From contig ONZQ02000012.1 in NCBI GenBank assembly GCA_900312665.1, forward strand, positions 576,907 through 640,906: 64,000 bases of DNA, given 5' to 3'. The stretch comes from Cephalotrichum gorgonifer. Its lineage: Eukaryota; Ascomycota; Sordariomycetes; Microascales; Microascaceae. The position numbers and the translations under genes are program-made. The notes under the pieces were generated by a model. The model saw only the letters and a program-made list of their open reading frames with translations, searched no databases and was not told the DNA's origin. This document shows positions 1 through 11,332 of this stretch, one piece after another; position 1 is the first letter of the stretch, and every line of letters begins with the position of its first letter.

Positions 1-932
1 AAGGGGGCTGGGCCCACTTCTTCCTTGGAACTCTACGCCAAGGAATACGTGCTCACGTTAGTGGTGGAGCCTCGAGGCCAGGCCAGTCGAGACGACGGTC
101 GATCCTCGTCGAATCCGTAAGAGTAGCTGAATGGTTTGCGGCGGCGGAAACCCGGCTTGAGCGCGAGTTGGAAAAGAGTCCCCCGACGACACAGATCGAT
201 CGATCTCGGCGGGGCGGCTTCGTTCAAACGACTGGCCGCGCGTCCACGAGACGCTCTGTTCCCCCTATAACCTAGACGGGATTGATGGACATATATCCCC
301 TACGAGCCAATCACTGAATAGGAATAAGTCATCAGGTGGCTTTACACCCACATGCGAGGTTCTGCCTTGCGCCGGCGGGATATAAGCTTTGCAGGGGCTG
401 CTATGCAGGAGCGAAACCCGGCTGTTATCGCTAGAACGGTAGGGAGAATCACTTCCCAACACAGACTGTTCCAGTTGAAGTGCGTCGTTCCTTCCGCCTG
501 AGTTTCCCGACGGAGAATAAGTCCGCAATTCCACCATAATCTAGCGCAGGAATTGTCAGTGGAGGGGAAAATATAGTCGGTCCAATGGTTGGCCGACGGG
601 CTTCAGCCGGGACACGTCAGTTCGAGATAAGGGGGGGGAAATACTTTACCAAAAATATAAAGCAGGTTCGATGATGCAGGGTCAAAAGTAATATGGCCCA
701 TCTTATACTGCTTGTAAATCGGACTTGCGAAAATAGAAAGCGGCCTGGCTGTGAGTGACGCGTGGAATCTAGAAGTATCAAGTCTAGCGGAGCCAAAGGG
801 GGTAGTGACCAGAGAACTATAAAAGGTAACTACTTCTGCCTAGAAGTGTCTCTTACCGGGAGTCCAGGCCCTAGGTCTTATATCAGAGCTAACAACACGG
901 TATCGAAATCGAAGAATCAACCCATGGTAGCC
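1..932. other. No recognisable gene
   Basis: Only short open frames occur here, none with a recognisable motif, a signal peptide or believable splice sites. The stretch directly upstream of 933 presumably holds the promoter of the dioxygenase, but no clear TATA box stands out. Confidence 0.5.
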
Positions 933-2193
933 ATGCATCTTACCGCTCTCCTCACTGCTGTGCTCTTTGCCCTAGGTGAAAGATGCGCTGCACACCCCGG
1001 GGCAGGTGCCCACAGAGAGTTCCACGAGCGACGCGAGTTTCTACTTGCGCATCGCTCCACTCTCACGCACTGCAATGAGAATATCCATGCCAGCGGCTTA
1101 CACAAGAGGGCGCTGGTTCGGCGCGCGGGCTTGGCGGGACAGGTCATGGGTGAGGCCTAGAATATTCTAGATCCATCACATCAAGGTTATTTCCCATGAC
1201 TTTATGCTGATTGTGCCATCTAGCTCGCCAGAATTCTGGACCGCATTATTCCGATAAGGGATTCACGCCTGAAACAGACCTGGCTACCGTCTTTGCCGGG
1301 AACAATTCATGTGTCCTGACTCCGTCTTCGACGGAGGGGCCATTCTGTAAGTTTCGCCCTCGCGTCCCTTATCTGAAGAACTGGGGAGCTGACCAGGAAA
1401 CGACAGATGTTACAGGAGAGGACATCAAGCAGGACATCGTTGAGGGCCAGCCGGGTATCCCTTTTGCTCTGGACCTACAGGTCGTCAACGTGCAGACCTG
1501 CGAGCCGATCAAGGACGCATACATTGAACTTTGGAGTACGGTCCTTTCACCCTTTCTGCTGTCCTATGATATCCACTAACCGAACTGCCCACAGACGCAA
1601 ACGCTACGGGAGTATATAGTGGCATTGTGTCTAACATGAATGGCGCCGGTGCCCGGGACCAAGGTAATCTCGAAAAAACCTTCCTCCGTGGAATCCAGAA
1701 AACCGATGAGAACGGCGCCGTTCAGTTCCACACCATATTCCCAGGGCACTACTCCGGACGGACCGTTCACATCCACGTCATGGTGCACACAGACGCCGTG
1801 GTACACGAGAACGGAACCATCATCGACACAAACCCAGCCCACGTCGGGCAGCTTTACTTCGACCCGGATCTCTATGGTAGCATCCGTACCACTAGCCCCT
1901 ATTCGTCAAACACTCAACAGCTGATGCAAAACTCGGCCGACTACGTCCTCCGGCTGGAGCCGGCTGGATCTGACCCCTTCGTGCATTACAACTTTGTCGG
2001 AAGTAGCGCGGTGGATGGAGTAGTTGGGTGGTTCACCATGGGGATCGATCCCGCAGCTGCGAAGCAGGTGCAGGCTGCGAGTAATCGAATGGAGGGCGGA
2101 TCCAAGTCTAACCCCATCAACTTTGGTCTCTTCCCCGGGCCGGGCGGACCCCCCGGTGGCGGGTTCCCTGGCTTTGGCCGTAGGAGAGCTTGA
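933..2193 (+). CDS. Secreted intradiol ring-cleavage dioxygenase
   Basis: Predicted extracellular non-haem Fe(III) enzyme that cleaves catechol-type rings between the two hydroxyls. Four exons fit: 933-1149, 1224-1346, 1407-1535 and 1595-2193 (355 aa). All phases match, and each intron has a CTRAY-like branch point; donors include GTGAGG and GTAAGT. Splicing out 1347-1406 is decisive: it restores EGPFYVTGED, which supplies the first iron-ligand Tyr. The other ligands are the Tyr of FPGHY and the two His of VHIHVMVH. ELWNANATGVYSG is the usual substrate-pocket strand. The start MHLTALLTAVLFALG gives a signal peptide; an in-frame ATG at 924 is the alternative. A His/Arg-rich propeptide precedes the catalytic domain, and the C-terminus is a Gly/Pro tail. 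Family assignment is firm from these motifs; the substrate is unknown. The tyrosinase 1.04 kb downstream on the same strand could supply catechols. Confidence 0.93.
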
Positions 2194-3231
2194 GTTGCGC
2201 ATGGAAGCTTCCATCCCGTCGCACAAAAGCAGGCACACGAGGAATGCAATGCACTCTATTTACATTTGTATCTAAGTACTTCATTACCTGTCAATTTACT
2301 CACGAGCCGCACCACCTTTGAGTCAAAAGTCCCAGCCTGACTATGCCGCTGGACCCCTCGTGTGTCTTCAGCGTTTGCTTTTACTTTATTTTGAAATGTG
2401 TCAAACTAGGCCTTCGGCTAGGGTATTAATGGTGTTAATAATCTCCGCTGGTAAAAGGACCCCAATGGGGTCTGCTCGGATACAGGTGTCATGTTTCATA
2501 AAATAGGCGTAAGCTTTCAATCTATTGCCCCCACCCCCACCCGCCCGTTCCTGTGCCGGTGGGGGAATAAATATTCTAATTCTAGAATGTAGAAAGTGAC
2601 GCGGCAAAATCAATTTGTTCCTTGCTAGCTTCTGGCAAAAGTCGTGTATTATATGGGACGCGTAAGATACAAACTGCCGTACCTGGTTGCCGATTTCTGA
2701 TCTCATAAATGTCTCCGATATGCCCCGCCCAGTAGGAGAACCAAATAGAGGTTGTATAGCCTGGCCCTATCGCTGTGGACTAGCAATGGCAAGAGGTATG
2801 CTTGTAACGCAGGCTCACGCGGGTGGTAAAATGGCCTGCGTCGGCGTTTAAATCAGGACGTAGCGAAAATACCCGGTAATAATGAGCGTTGTATTTACAG
2901 CCGCACCTATCATAGACTGATATACGGAGTGATACTCAAGTTATTGCTTCCTTGCCGCTGTCTATGGATGGGTAGACACGTAATCCAGGGGCTTTTTGCC
3001 TTGTTAATGGTGCTTGGTTAATGAGGGGAGTACCTCAGATAACAACAATTGAGCCTCTCTCGTCGTGCGAAAATAGCTTCTCACTGGAAGAGGGATTTTC
3101 GGACTTCAGATGGACGGGAAGCAAGTTAGGTATAAATCTAATTGACACCCCGCTTACAGAGCTTGTCAATCCCCAGCTGTCCAAGTTGTATTGAGCAATC
3201 CCTTTAGCCCTAGCATCCTGTATTATACGAA
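2194..3231. other. Intergenic, dioxygenase to tyrosinase
   Basis: About 1 kb without a supported gene. It must hold the 3' end of the dioxygenase transcript and the tyrosinase promoter. A C-rich run lies near 2528-2545. No repeats or RNA genes were seen. Confidence 0.5.
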
Positions 3232-4408
3232 ATGTGGTTCCCCAAGGTTATGGTGGCTGTTAGCCTCGTAGGCGCAGTGCCACTGATGAAGCGGCAAGAG
3301 GCAGCTTCTGGATGTGCCAATCCTCAGGAGCGAATGTCATGGTGAGTTCCAAGATTCGAATTGGGTCTCGCCCCGTTCGATGGCCACGCTTATTAACACC
3401 ACAATGCAGGCATGACTTCCCCGACGATGACAAGAGGGCGTACCTGAAAGCACAGCAATGTGTCCTCACATCTCCTGCCAAGGGGACCATCCAGCCTGGC
3501 GCGAAAACTAGATGGGACGAATTCGCGTCACTACATCAGATCCACGCTTTCCAGATCCACACCACCGGACAATTCCTGCCGTATCATCGATACATGCTCA
3601 AGATCCATCGGGAATTGCTGAAGGAATGCGGATATGAGGGTGTGATCCCGTATGTTGATACCTACTTGACGTCCCATGACAATTATTTATGGTGGCTACA
3701 AGACTAATACATGGCGCATATAGATACTGGGACGAGACACGAGATGCGGGTGCCAACTTCGCCAAGTCTCCCGTCTTCGATGCGGAACTTGGATTTGGAG
3801 GCAGCGGATCCGGTGCTGGGGCTTGCGTCCAGAATGGACCCTTCGTTAATATGACTGTCAGCATCGGCCCTGGATTCAAGACCGATCCGCGGTGCGTCAA
3901 CCGTGTGGTCACCCCTGCGCTGAGCTCGCAAGTTGGAAAGGACTTCGTCGACAAGGCGCTCCTGCCCGAAACTTACGAAGAGATGCTTCCTCTCGTCTAT
4001 GGCGGGCCCCATCTGTGGGGCCATATCGCGCTGAGCATGATGAACGGCGATTCGATCACGTCCGCAGGTGACCCGCTGTTCATGATGCACCATGGTTTCG
4101 TGGACAAGATGTGGTGGGACTGGCAGGAAAAAGATCCAGCCAAGCGGTTGAAGGATATCGGAGGCATTAATGTCCAGGATCCTGCGGTGGGCTTCTCAGA
4201 GTTTTCCGGCGGAATGGAGGTCGAGTCTGCAATGTGGGGTAAGCCGACTGCCGAGATGATAGCAGTGACGCCAGACCCGCAGAATGGAGACGATGGCCCG
4301 ATCCTTACGCTAAACCACATCATGTCGTCAAACGGCATTATTCCGGACATGACAGTTGCGGAGATCATGGATACTAGGAGTGAGGATCTCTGCTATGTAT
4401 ATATCTGA
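3232..4408 (+). CDS. Tyrosinase (polyphenol oxidase), type-3 copper
   Basis: Oxidises phenols to o-diphenols and o-quinones at a dinuclear copper centre. Three exons: 3232-3341, 3410-3649 and 3724-4408 (344 aa), with phases matching. The second splice rebuilds VIPYWDETRDAG, the conserved PYWDW-type motif. The CuA site is carried by HQIHAFQIH and PYHRYMLKIH. The CuB site is carried by PHLWGH and DPLFMMHHGFVDKMWWDWQ. The N-terminus MWFPKVMVAVSLVGAVP is a short hydrophobic leader, so secretion is likely but not certain. At about 344 residues it resembles the short secreted fungal tyrosinases rather than the 600-residue cytosolic form with a C-terminal cap. Its neighbour, the ring-cleaving dioxygenase, uses the kind of product this enzyme makes. 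Confidence 0.93.
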
Positions 4409-5440
4409 TAGAGCGAGGGCCACTTCGCCGGCGGAGATGGAACATTCTTGCTATCTTAGCCTGCTAGTTGTCCATGAATAGAGACTGTAGAAAGCCACGG
4501 CCTGATTCAGCACCTCTTGACCTGTAGCTACTACCAGATTATATGGATTTATGCCACATCTGATAAAGGATCTATTTTATATTATTGAATAAATAAGCAC
4601 TCTCTTCCTGTCTCAGACGGATGCCTTGTAATAACAATATTCAACAAGCCTAGTTAGTTAAGCGAAAGTCAGTTGGTTTAATGCATATGTACCTTTCTCT
4701 CCTTGCCACAGTATCTGTCGTGTGGACTAAACCTTCCTCGGGCCGGAGCTGATAGACCTACACCCGTTCATCGAGGAAATCAATGTCAAGATTTGACTCA
4801 AGATTGGGGTCAGGTGGGCCTCCATTTCTCGGGCTAAGCCCGACTTCATGTCTGATATGTGGGACCAAGACATCTAAGCATCATTCGTTTAAGTGGCTGC
4901 TTGATGGGCTCTGCAAGGGGGATGGTGGTTTACGAGAAGCACTAAGTTCTCAACAGACAGGAGAATTATCGCGTCAAACGGGGGGGAAACTATCTCTGCC
5001 GAACTGGGACATGGGTAGGTGCCTCACGAGTGTCCCTGTGGTGAGGCTAGGATGTGGCAATAATGAGCGGGAACTGAGAGAGGCTAGGCCCTTGGCGGAA
5101 GATGAAGGAGAGGGTATCCGAGCCCAGCTAGGACATCCCGCGCACAACCCACCCCTATTCCCTCGAGGGCCTTGCCATGACCATGCTCGGCGGTATCTTC
5201 GGACCAAGCGCGTACGTAACCATCTCCATGGGGCGACACCTTAATGGACTCCTCACTCACAGGGTCCGTCCCCCAGTAACGCCTCGATCAAATGACCCTC
5301 CAGATGATAGCTTTGGATTTAGCTCTACTCGTGTCAGGACCAAATCTTCTCGTCCTGTACGAACGATACCGTAGGGCGGGCCGGCTATGCCAGGAATGCG
5401 GGCTTCAATGTGGCGAATGAGTATGTGGATGTCCAGGATA
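4409..5440. other. Intergenic left flank of transposon
   Basis: An open frame at 4783-5244 (+) gives 153 residues with no recognisable domain, so it is not called. Pieces around 5177-5430 read as coding-like in short stretches without a consistent model. The flank shows no TA enrichment, unlike the adjacent transposon core. Confidence 0.4.
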
Positions 5441-5491
5441 ACGTCCCTCACCCCTCAACCGGCACCCCCCCTCAACCGGCACCCCAAAAAT
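5441..5491 (+). repeat. Left terminal inverted repeat of pogo element
   Basis: 51 bp, beginning ACGTCCCTCACCCC and ending in CCCCAAAAAT. It is an exact reverse complement of 7248-7298. Inside it CTCAACCGGCACCCC occurs twice, a direct repeat of the kind bound by a transposase. Confidence 0.95.
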
Positions 5492-5591
5492 GCCTCACCG
5501 CCACTTCAACCTACCCTCTTCAACCCACAATATCTTTACCAATTCTTATCCAATCTTCACCAGATTTTCAGTCCTGCTACTTCAATCAATG

Positions 5592-7220
5592 ATGCCTGGG
5601 TATACTGAAGATAAGATCAATCAGGCTATCAACTTTATATCAAATAGGTAATCTATCAAAAAGGCCTCCAAGAACTGGGGTATCCCAAGGTCTACCCTAC
5701 AGGGCTGTCTTCAAGGTGCCCAACCAAAGGCTACTGCTGCATCTAGCTATCAGAAGCTATCCCCAACCTAGGAGAGCCACTTAGTAGAATAGATATAGGT
5801 CCAGGCTACTCTAGGGCTCCTATCAACCTATTAACAGATCCAGGAATTTACTGAGTGAATCCTATACCTACGAGGGGGTCCCCAGACCCTTAGGAAAAAC
5901 TAGTTCCAGGCCTTCCTATATCGAAACCCTTTAATCAAGGTCTAAAGAGCTAGAGTAATCGATTCCCAGTATATCAATAGAGTATCAACTGATATAATCA
6001 GGAACTAGTTTCGATATCTTACTATCCTATAGATCAAGGCTATCCAATCAGCTAATCAATATAATATAGATAAGATTAGTATCCTAGAAGATCGAGGGTC
6101 TAATGGCCTAGTTCTAGGATCTATAGAGACCCGGAATCTACAGAAAAAATAGCCTAGATCAAGAGCCTAGACTACTCTGATTGAGTATATCAGTACTATA
6201 GGCTCTACAGTGCTACCTCTTATCATCTATAAAGGCAGATCTATTTAACAACAATGATTTCCTCTAGATCTTCAATCCTATATCAACTGAAGATTCTATA
6301 TAATAGAAAATAGATAGATAGATAATAAGATAGCTATATACTAGCTTAGAGAAATCTTTATCTTATCGACCTAACCTATAGACCCTTCTACAGCCTATCT
6401 ACTCATCCTAGATAGCTATAGAAGCTATAAGTCAACTGAATTTATATATCTCTACTATATCAATAGGATATATCTATTCTATCTGCCTGCCCATATATCC
6501 TATATCCTATAGCCCTTAGATCAATCAGTTTTTAGATCTTTGAAGATAGCCTATAGAAAGAAGCTAGGATATCTGGAATAGTAGAATAATTCTACAGTAG
6601 TAGACAAAAGGAATTTCCTTTCTTACTATCGGAAGATACATCAGTCAGCTCTTATAGCTCAGAATATATAGGCTGGCTAGAAATCAACAGATCTGTAGCC
6701 AATATCTATAGCCCGACCCCTTATAAGCCCACTGCTACTTAAGAACATCAGCAATACCAGCAGCAAGACCAACCCTATCCTAGAAAGGGCCCTTGGATCC
6801 AAGCCTATCCAGTAGTAGGATATAGCTATATCTACAGTCATATAATCGACCCCAAGAAAGGCTATTGACCTTGAGGGTCAGCTAGCCCAATATAGTCAAC
6901 TGGATTAGCCTAGTAGTACTTAACAGCTACTATTCCGGAAGATCAAAAAAGGATTTGAGGAAAAGGACTATCAACTAGCTACCCTACAATCTAGGGTAGA
7001 AGTTCTTGAGCAGCAGGTTGAGGCTATAAAGCCTAGGAAAAGGAAGAGGGTCCAAATCAGCCCTAATTCGAAGTTTGTAGGGATTGAAGCTATCTACAAG
7101 GTACAGGTTGAGGCAGGCGATAAAACTGATGGCACCGTTGAATCCAGCGACTCTGAATTACCTAGTGAGCCAGGGGATTGTATTATTGTTGCATCAAAAA
7201 AGGTTGAAAATTCGGGTTGA
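5592..7220 (+). pseudogene. pogo/Fot1-like transposase, stop-riddled
   Basis: From ATG 5592 one frame runs 543 codons to TGA 7220 with no frameshift, about the length of Fot1-type transposases, but has 29 internal stops, mostly TAG. The N-terminal helix-turn-helix is visible as KKASKNWGIPRSTLQG near residue 24. The DDE domain shows ISTIGSTVLPLIIYKGRS, then LLILDSYRSYKSTEF, which matches the usual DGHGSH motif after C-to-T and G-to-A changes only. HISYIL-stop-PLD follows, where the TAG at 6510-6512 stands in for the Gln of the conserved LQPLD. The C-terminal 110 codons have no stop and encode a Lys/Arg-rich region. It cannot make an active enzyme. Confidence 0.93.
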
Positions 7221-7247
7221 AGAGAGGGTCTGTTTTTTTATAGTTGG

Positions 7248-7298
7248 ATTTTTGGGGTGCCGGTTGAGGGGGGGTGCCGGTTGAGGGGTGAGGGACGT
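7248..7298 (-). repeat. Right terminal inverted repeat of pogo element
   Basis: Exact inverted copy of 5441-5491 and likewise containing two copies of the CTCAACCGGCACCCC subrepeat. TA follows at 7299-7300. Confidence 0.95.
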
Positions 7299-8352
7299 TA
7301 ACACGTGAAGCTTATCATAGAGGTTGGTGGTGGTGGGGTTGCTACCGCCGCGTAAACCGGGTAGTACCGCGACCATTTGGAAGGATGGGCAAGATTCTCC
7401 TGACGGGCCGAACTCGTGCGGGAACGAGGAATGCAACAATAATGTCCTCCCCGTGTGTTGGGATTTCAGGACGACGGACTCTGAATACTTTGTTGCACCC
7501 GCGCTGCTCCTCCGCAAGAGAGCCAAGCACACCAGCACCGTTGTGGCCCCTCATACCGCTGAGAACGTTCTCATGGAGGTGTACAGGCAGGCGGGACCTG
7601 GATATCACGGCGATCGTGTGAGCGAGGCTACCTGGACATGAGTTGGGAGACAGTCTCGCCGGCGTTGTATGCCCACAGGGGCGTCTGTCGTTCGCGTGGG
7701 GCGGCAGGGCCTTGGGATTTCGAACAGGAGTGGGAGGGAGGGGAGTGGAAGGGGTGCTCGTTTGCGTTGACATATAAGCTCCTCGCGACATGAAGGCTGA
7801 GGTGGTGAATTTAAATGGTGGGGATTCGGAAAAGGTTGGTTGTGCGGGAGCCAGCTTAAGCAAAATTAAGACTCTTGATGGTCTGAGCCGCAGTTGGCAT
7901 TTACAGTCATAGTTCACAATTGTTGTGGAATACAGATGCACACCACACCTCTAAGATCTTGACTAATGGCTTACAGCATCTTGGATCAAATACTTTGGAG
8001 GGAAGGGGTCTTTTCATGGCCATAACTAGTCTCTATCTCTCTCTGGAACAACTGCTCCTTTCCCATCCCGTCATCCATACCATTATTGTCTTCCTCTACC
8101 ATGCACCTCCACCATTCACCATTCACCACCTCCACCGTTTATATCGCCAATTTTCGCAACCCTCCTCTTTATTTTTGTCGATTTGTTGTTTTATGCCGTG
8201 TTTTTTTGTCATTTTGTCATTTTGTGCCCCTCCCCTTTGTCCATGGCAATTGGGCATGGAAAATCTTTTCCACCCGCTCTAGAAAGGGTCTCTTCCTCCT
8301 AGTTATCCTCAAAACTAGGCAGGCTAGACACAGCCGAGACACTTGGGCCTAC
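7299..8352. other. Intergenic right flank of transposon
   Basis: Long overlapping open frames lie at 7324-7641 (+) and 7342-7941 (-), but neither has a recognisable domain or family motif. The plus frame ends in protein-like text (AENVLMEVYRQAGPGYHG) and might be the remnant of a gene the transposon entered. From 7950 on the stretch is pyrimidine-rich. It lies 3' of the minus-strand gene ending at 8353. Confidence 0.35.
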
Positions 8353-9669
8353 CTAGGTCGTGGGAGCGAATTTAGGGTCCACCTCCACCCGTCGCGGCTG
8401 ATTCATGTCCTTCGGACTGTCCGTCTTGCCCCCGTGGTGCTGCTGACACTCGCAGTTATCAAAGCAGTACTTCGCGGCGTCGCCATGGAGCTTAGAGTCC
8501 GCGCAGGGGGAGATGTCGAGATTACGATTGCAGGTGAAGTTCTCAATGTAAGCGACAGCCTCATCATCGTGGTCCTCGCCGCCAGCCTCGCCAGCAATAC
8601 ACTTGACTCGGGTGACCGTCTCGAAGCCCTCAATAGCTGGGCCGGTGCGGATGCTTATCGGGCCGCCGTGCTTGTGGTGATCCTCGACGGTGGCGGTCTT
8701 GGGGGCGGGGCTGGCATGAGGGGGACTGTGGTCATGGAAGAGAGTCGATGTGGTGGAGGCGGTGGCGATGGGGGCCGTCTCGGTGAATGCAACCTCCGGG
8801 TTGGGCCGATGGTCGTGATGAAGGCTGTGGACAGGCTTGTCGTCGTCCTGGGTCACAGATTCCCCAGAGGGCTTGACGTTAGGAGGGGCGTGATCGTGGA
8901 GAAGTGACGAAGTAGTGGTAGCGGTGGTGGTAACCGGACCAGTCTCGCTTACCTCGGGCTCGGGGTTAGGACTATGGTCGTGGACGAGGCTGGGGGGGGG
9001 CTTGTTGCTGCCAGGATTGGGTTTTGAATCACTCCAGCCGTTAAAGAGAGGCCTGCCATGCTCGTGGATAAGCGTGGGCCTGGCGGTGGGGATCGGGCCC
9101 GTCTTAGTAAATTCGACCCAAGGGTTAACCTTAGGCTTGGGCTGAGGCTTGGGGTTGGTGAACGGGTTCGGGAGAGGGCTCCACTTGGGCTTGGGGTGGT
9201 GGTCGGTAAGGTTCAGGCGAGAGATCTCGGTGGCCGACTCCGGCTGGGCCTTAGGCGGCGGGTGGATACCTGGAGGCCCGTAAATAGGCCTGGTTTTGTT
9301 GCCGCCCTTGTTGCCCATTACTTCCCACGGCATAGAAAGGTCGGTGGGAATGGGGACAGTAACCGTGATGGTCTGCGTAAAGGTAAACCTAGGACTAGGG
9401 GGTCGAGTGACATTGGCAGCGAGAGGAATGATATATCCCATGGTGTGGGTGCCGTTGATGTCCACAAGAGGAAAGGGGTCAGAGAGGCCCGTGGAGGTAG
9501 GCTTTCCGGGTGGCATGGGAACTGCATTCACAGTTCCCATCACAGCCGCAAGGGCTGCGAAGGCTGCTGAGACAGCAGTGATCTGTGTGGAGTTAAGTTA
9601 GTTGACTGTCATACTGTGCACAGAAGGTGCAAACAAAGGGTGAGGGGCCTATTGATAACTCACCTTCAT
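8353..9669 (-). CDS. Secreted His-Asp-His repeat protein, Cys-rich C-terminus
   Basis: Not a family I recognise. Two exons: ATG-AAG at 9669-9664, then an intron with a GTGAGT donor and ACACAG acceptor, then 9582-8353 (411 aa). The split start creates the signal peptide MKITAVSAAFAALAAVMG, which the long downstream frame lacks, so this model is well supported. The mature protein is Pro/Thr-rich. Its middle carries five copies of a His-acid-His motif (LIHEHG, LVHDHSPNP, LLHDHAPPN, LHHDHRPNP, LFHDHSPP) separated by Thr/Glu-rich linkers such as ETGPVTTT and ETAPIATAS. The last 110 residues hold six cysteines, ending YCFDNCECQQHHGG. Roles in metal binding, the cell wall or as an effector are all possible; none is shown. 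Confidence 0.85.
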
Positions 9670-11332
9670 TGTTATGAAGTTTTCAGTGTCAAGGTGTAAC
9701 TTGGTTATTTTGTGTTCAAGAATGGTTTGGGAGATTAGCTGGTTCTTGGTTGCGTTCAGGAGTTGTGTTGTGGTATGAAGGAGGGAGGAGAGGAAAGACA
9801 GTTAAGTACGAGGACCTTGGGGTATTTAAGCACGAGGAAGGCACTTGGTTCCCTGGCTGATTGCTTTCCTCCTACTGCTTGAAGTCCAGTTGAAGTCCAG
9901 CATGCTATTAAGACTGAGGCATGCCCATAATTCACACTGGAGCGGGTTCTGGTACATGCACTGGGGCAAGTTAATGTGCTATCATTCTTTTCAGTTTGGA
10001 ATTTCCTGTTCTGGAAAGTACGGTGGCAGAGTACTAGTAGCTATCATACTGCTTAGGCTAACTGTCTCCAAGATCTAGTATCTTATGTATAGAATCATAG
10101 CAACAATCCAGAGAATCGAGTGAATGATACTCCCTGGTCCATTAGGAATCCCTGAGCTGGAAAGTTTTGTAGAACGTCAATTTTTAATGCGAATCCTCTT
10201 GGGTTTAGAGGAGTACATCAATCATGACTTCACCAGCGAGTGAGAGGAAGTATGGATTTTGCTACCAATATGGACTCGGCTTGTAAAGCAAAATTGAGGC
10301 ACCTAGGCAGTGTTACTCTTATACGGGATCTCTTCCATCAGATTCTATCATAGGCCAAGCTAATTCTACTTGAAAAGAAGAGACCCGCCGCACCAGAGTT
10401 TCATACTTTCATAGACCAGGTGGTTTCATCCTAATGGGTTAATAACATAAATTACTAATCATTACCATGTTGACATCTCATCTTTTGGCAGCATTTTGCT
10501 AAAACTAAAGGACCCCTCCCTGAAAACACTTTGGCATGTGACTGTGAAATCCAGCTAATATCCTATGTTTTTGGCTTAGAGACCTCGTGAGTTCCTACAT
10601 TTGTCAATGAAAGGAAAACCATGGATAAAGACTGGCCATTGCAAGGGGGCCAGAGAAAAGAGGGAAACGTGATATAAATTCCAAACCTCAGGATGGACTA
10701 AAACAGCTACCTGCATTCTAAGGCATGCTCAAAGAAGCTTTAGACTAAGGGGGTAAAACTAGATATCTTCTTCAAAGGAGGGATGCCCCTCAGGATGGCC
10801 ATAATGCACTGCTCTCTCGAGGAAGACACGGCAAGGGCCGCCCAGGCCGTGTTGTCTTTGAGAAGTAGTGGCTTTTCTGTTATATGGGGCTTGCAAAGTT
10901 ATGGGCACATGAGCATTCCTGCTCCCGTGTTTCCTTCAAGGACAGAACATTTAACCTTGGCTATCATATGGTGATATGGCCTTGAGAATTACTTCTCCCG
11001 TGATCAGTAAGGCAAAGAACCCTTGAGTTTCAGCTGTCCTACAGCACCCGCAAAGTGATTAGCAGCTGAGCATTCCTTTTCCCGTGATACTTGACAGTAA
11101 AAGAGGTTCAAGTCGTTATTTCGCTACCGTGGACGCGGCTTCGATTTTCCCTTCTTCCCTATTTCATAGATATAAAAGAGAGAGTCCATGCCGTCTGTCT
11201 TCGATTCCCATCACTCTCTTCATACCATGCTCATCTGAGACTTTCCAGCAGCAATCACCCTATCACTATTATCTACTACACCTTCGTGCACACAATCTTC
11301 CAATAAACACCTTTACCGTTATCTCCTCTACT
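9670..11332. other. Intergenic with repeated promoter-proximal motif
   Basis: No supported gene; reading frames are short and the base composition is AT-leaning. Three related motifs ending CTCCCGTG or TTCCCGTG sit at about 10911-10929, 10985-11002 and 11068-11087, roughly 80 bases apart, ahead of the gene at 11333. A TATA-like ATATAAAAG lies near 11169. Confidence 0.45.

Larger units (their letters stand above)
5441..7298 (+). mobile_element. pogo/Fot1-type DNA transposon, inactive
   Basis: A 1,858-bp Tc1/mariner-superfamily element bounded by perfect 51-bp inverted repeats (5441-5491 and 7248-7298) and flanked by TA on both sides (5439-5440, 7299-7300), the target duplication of this group. 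Size matches Fot1-like elements, which are about 1.9 kb. The interior encodes a pogo transposase broken by 29 in-frame stops. The core is extremely rich in TA, CTA and TAG and poor in CpG, consistent with RIP. The termini and the last roughly 300 bases of the coding region look unmutated. Element identity is firm; RIP as the cause is inferred. Confidence 0.95.

Noticed and set aside
7342..7941. Minus-strand 199-residue open frame
   Set aside because: No domain, Pro/Arg-rich composition typical of antisense frames, and overlapped by an equally long plus frame.
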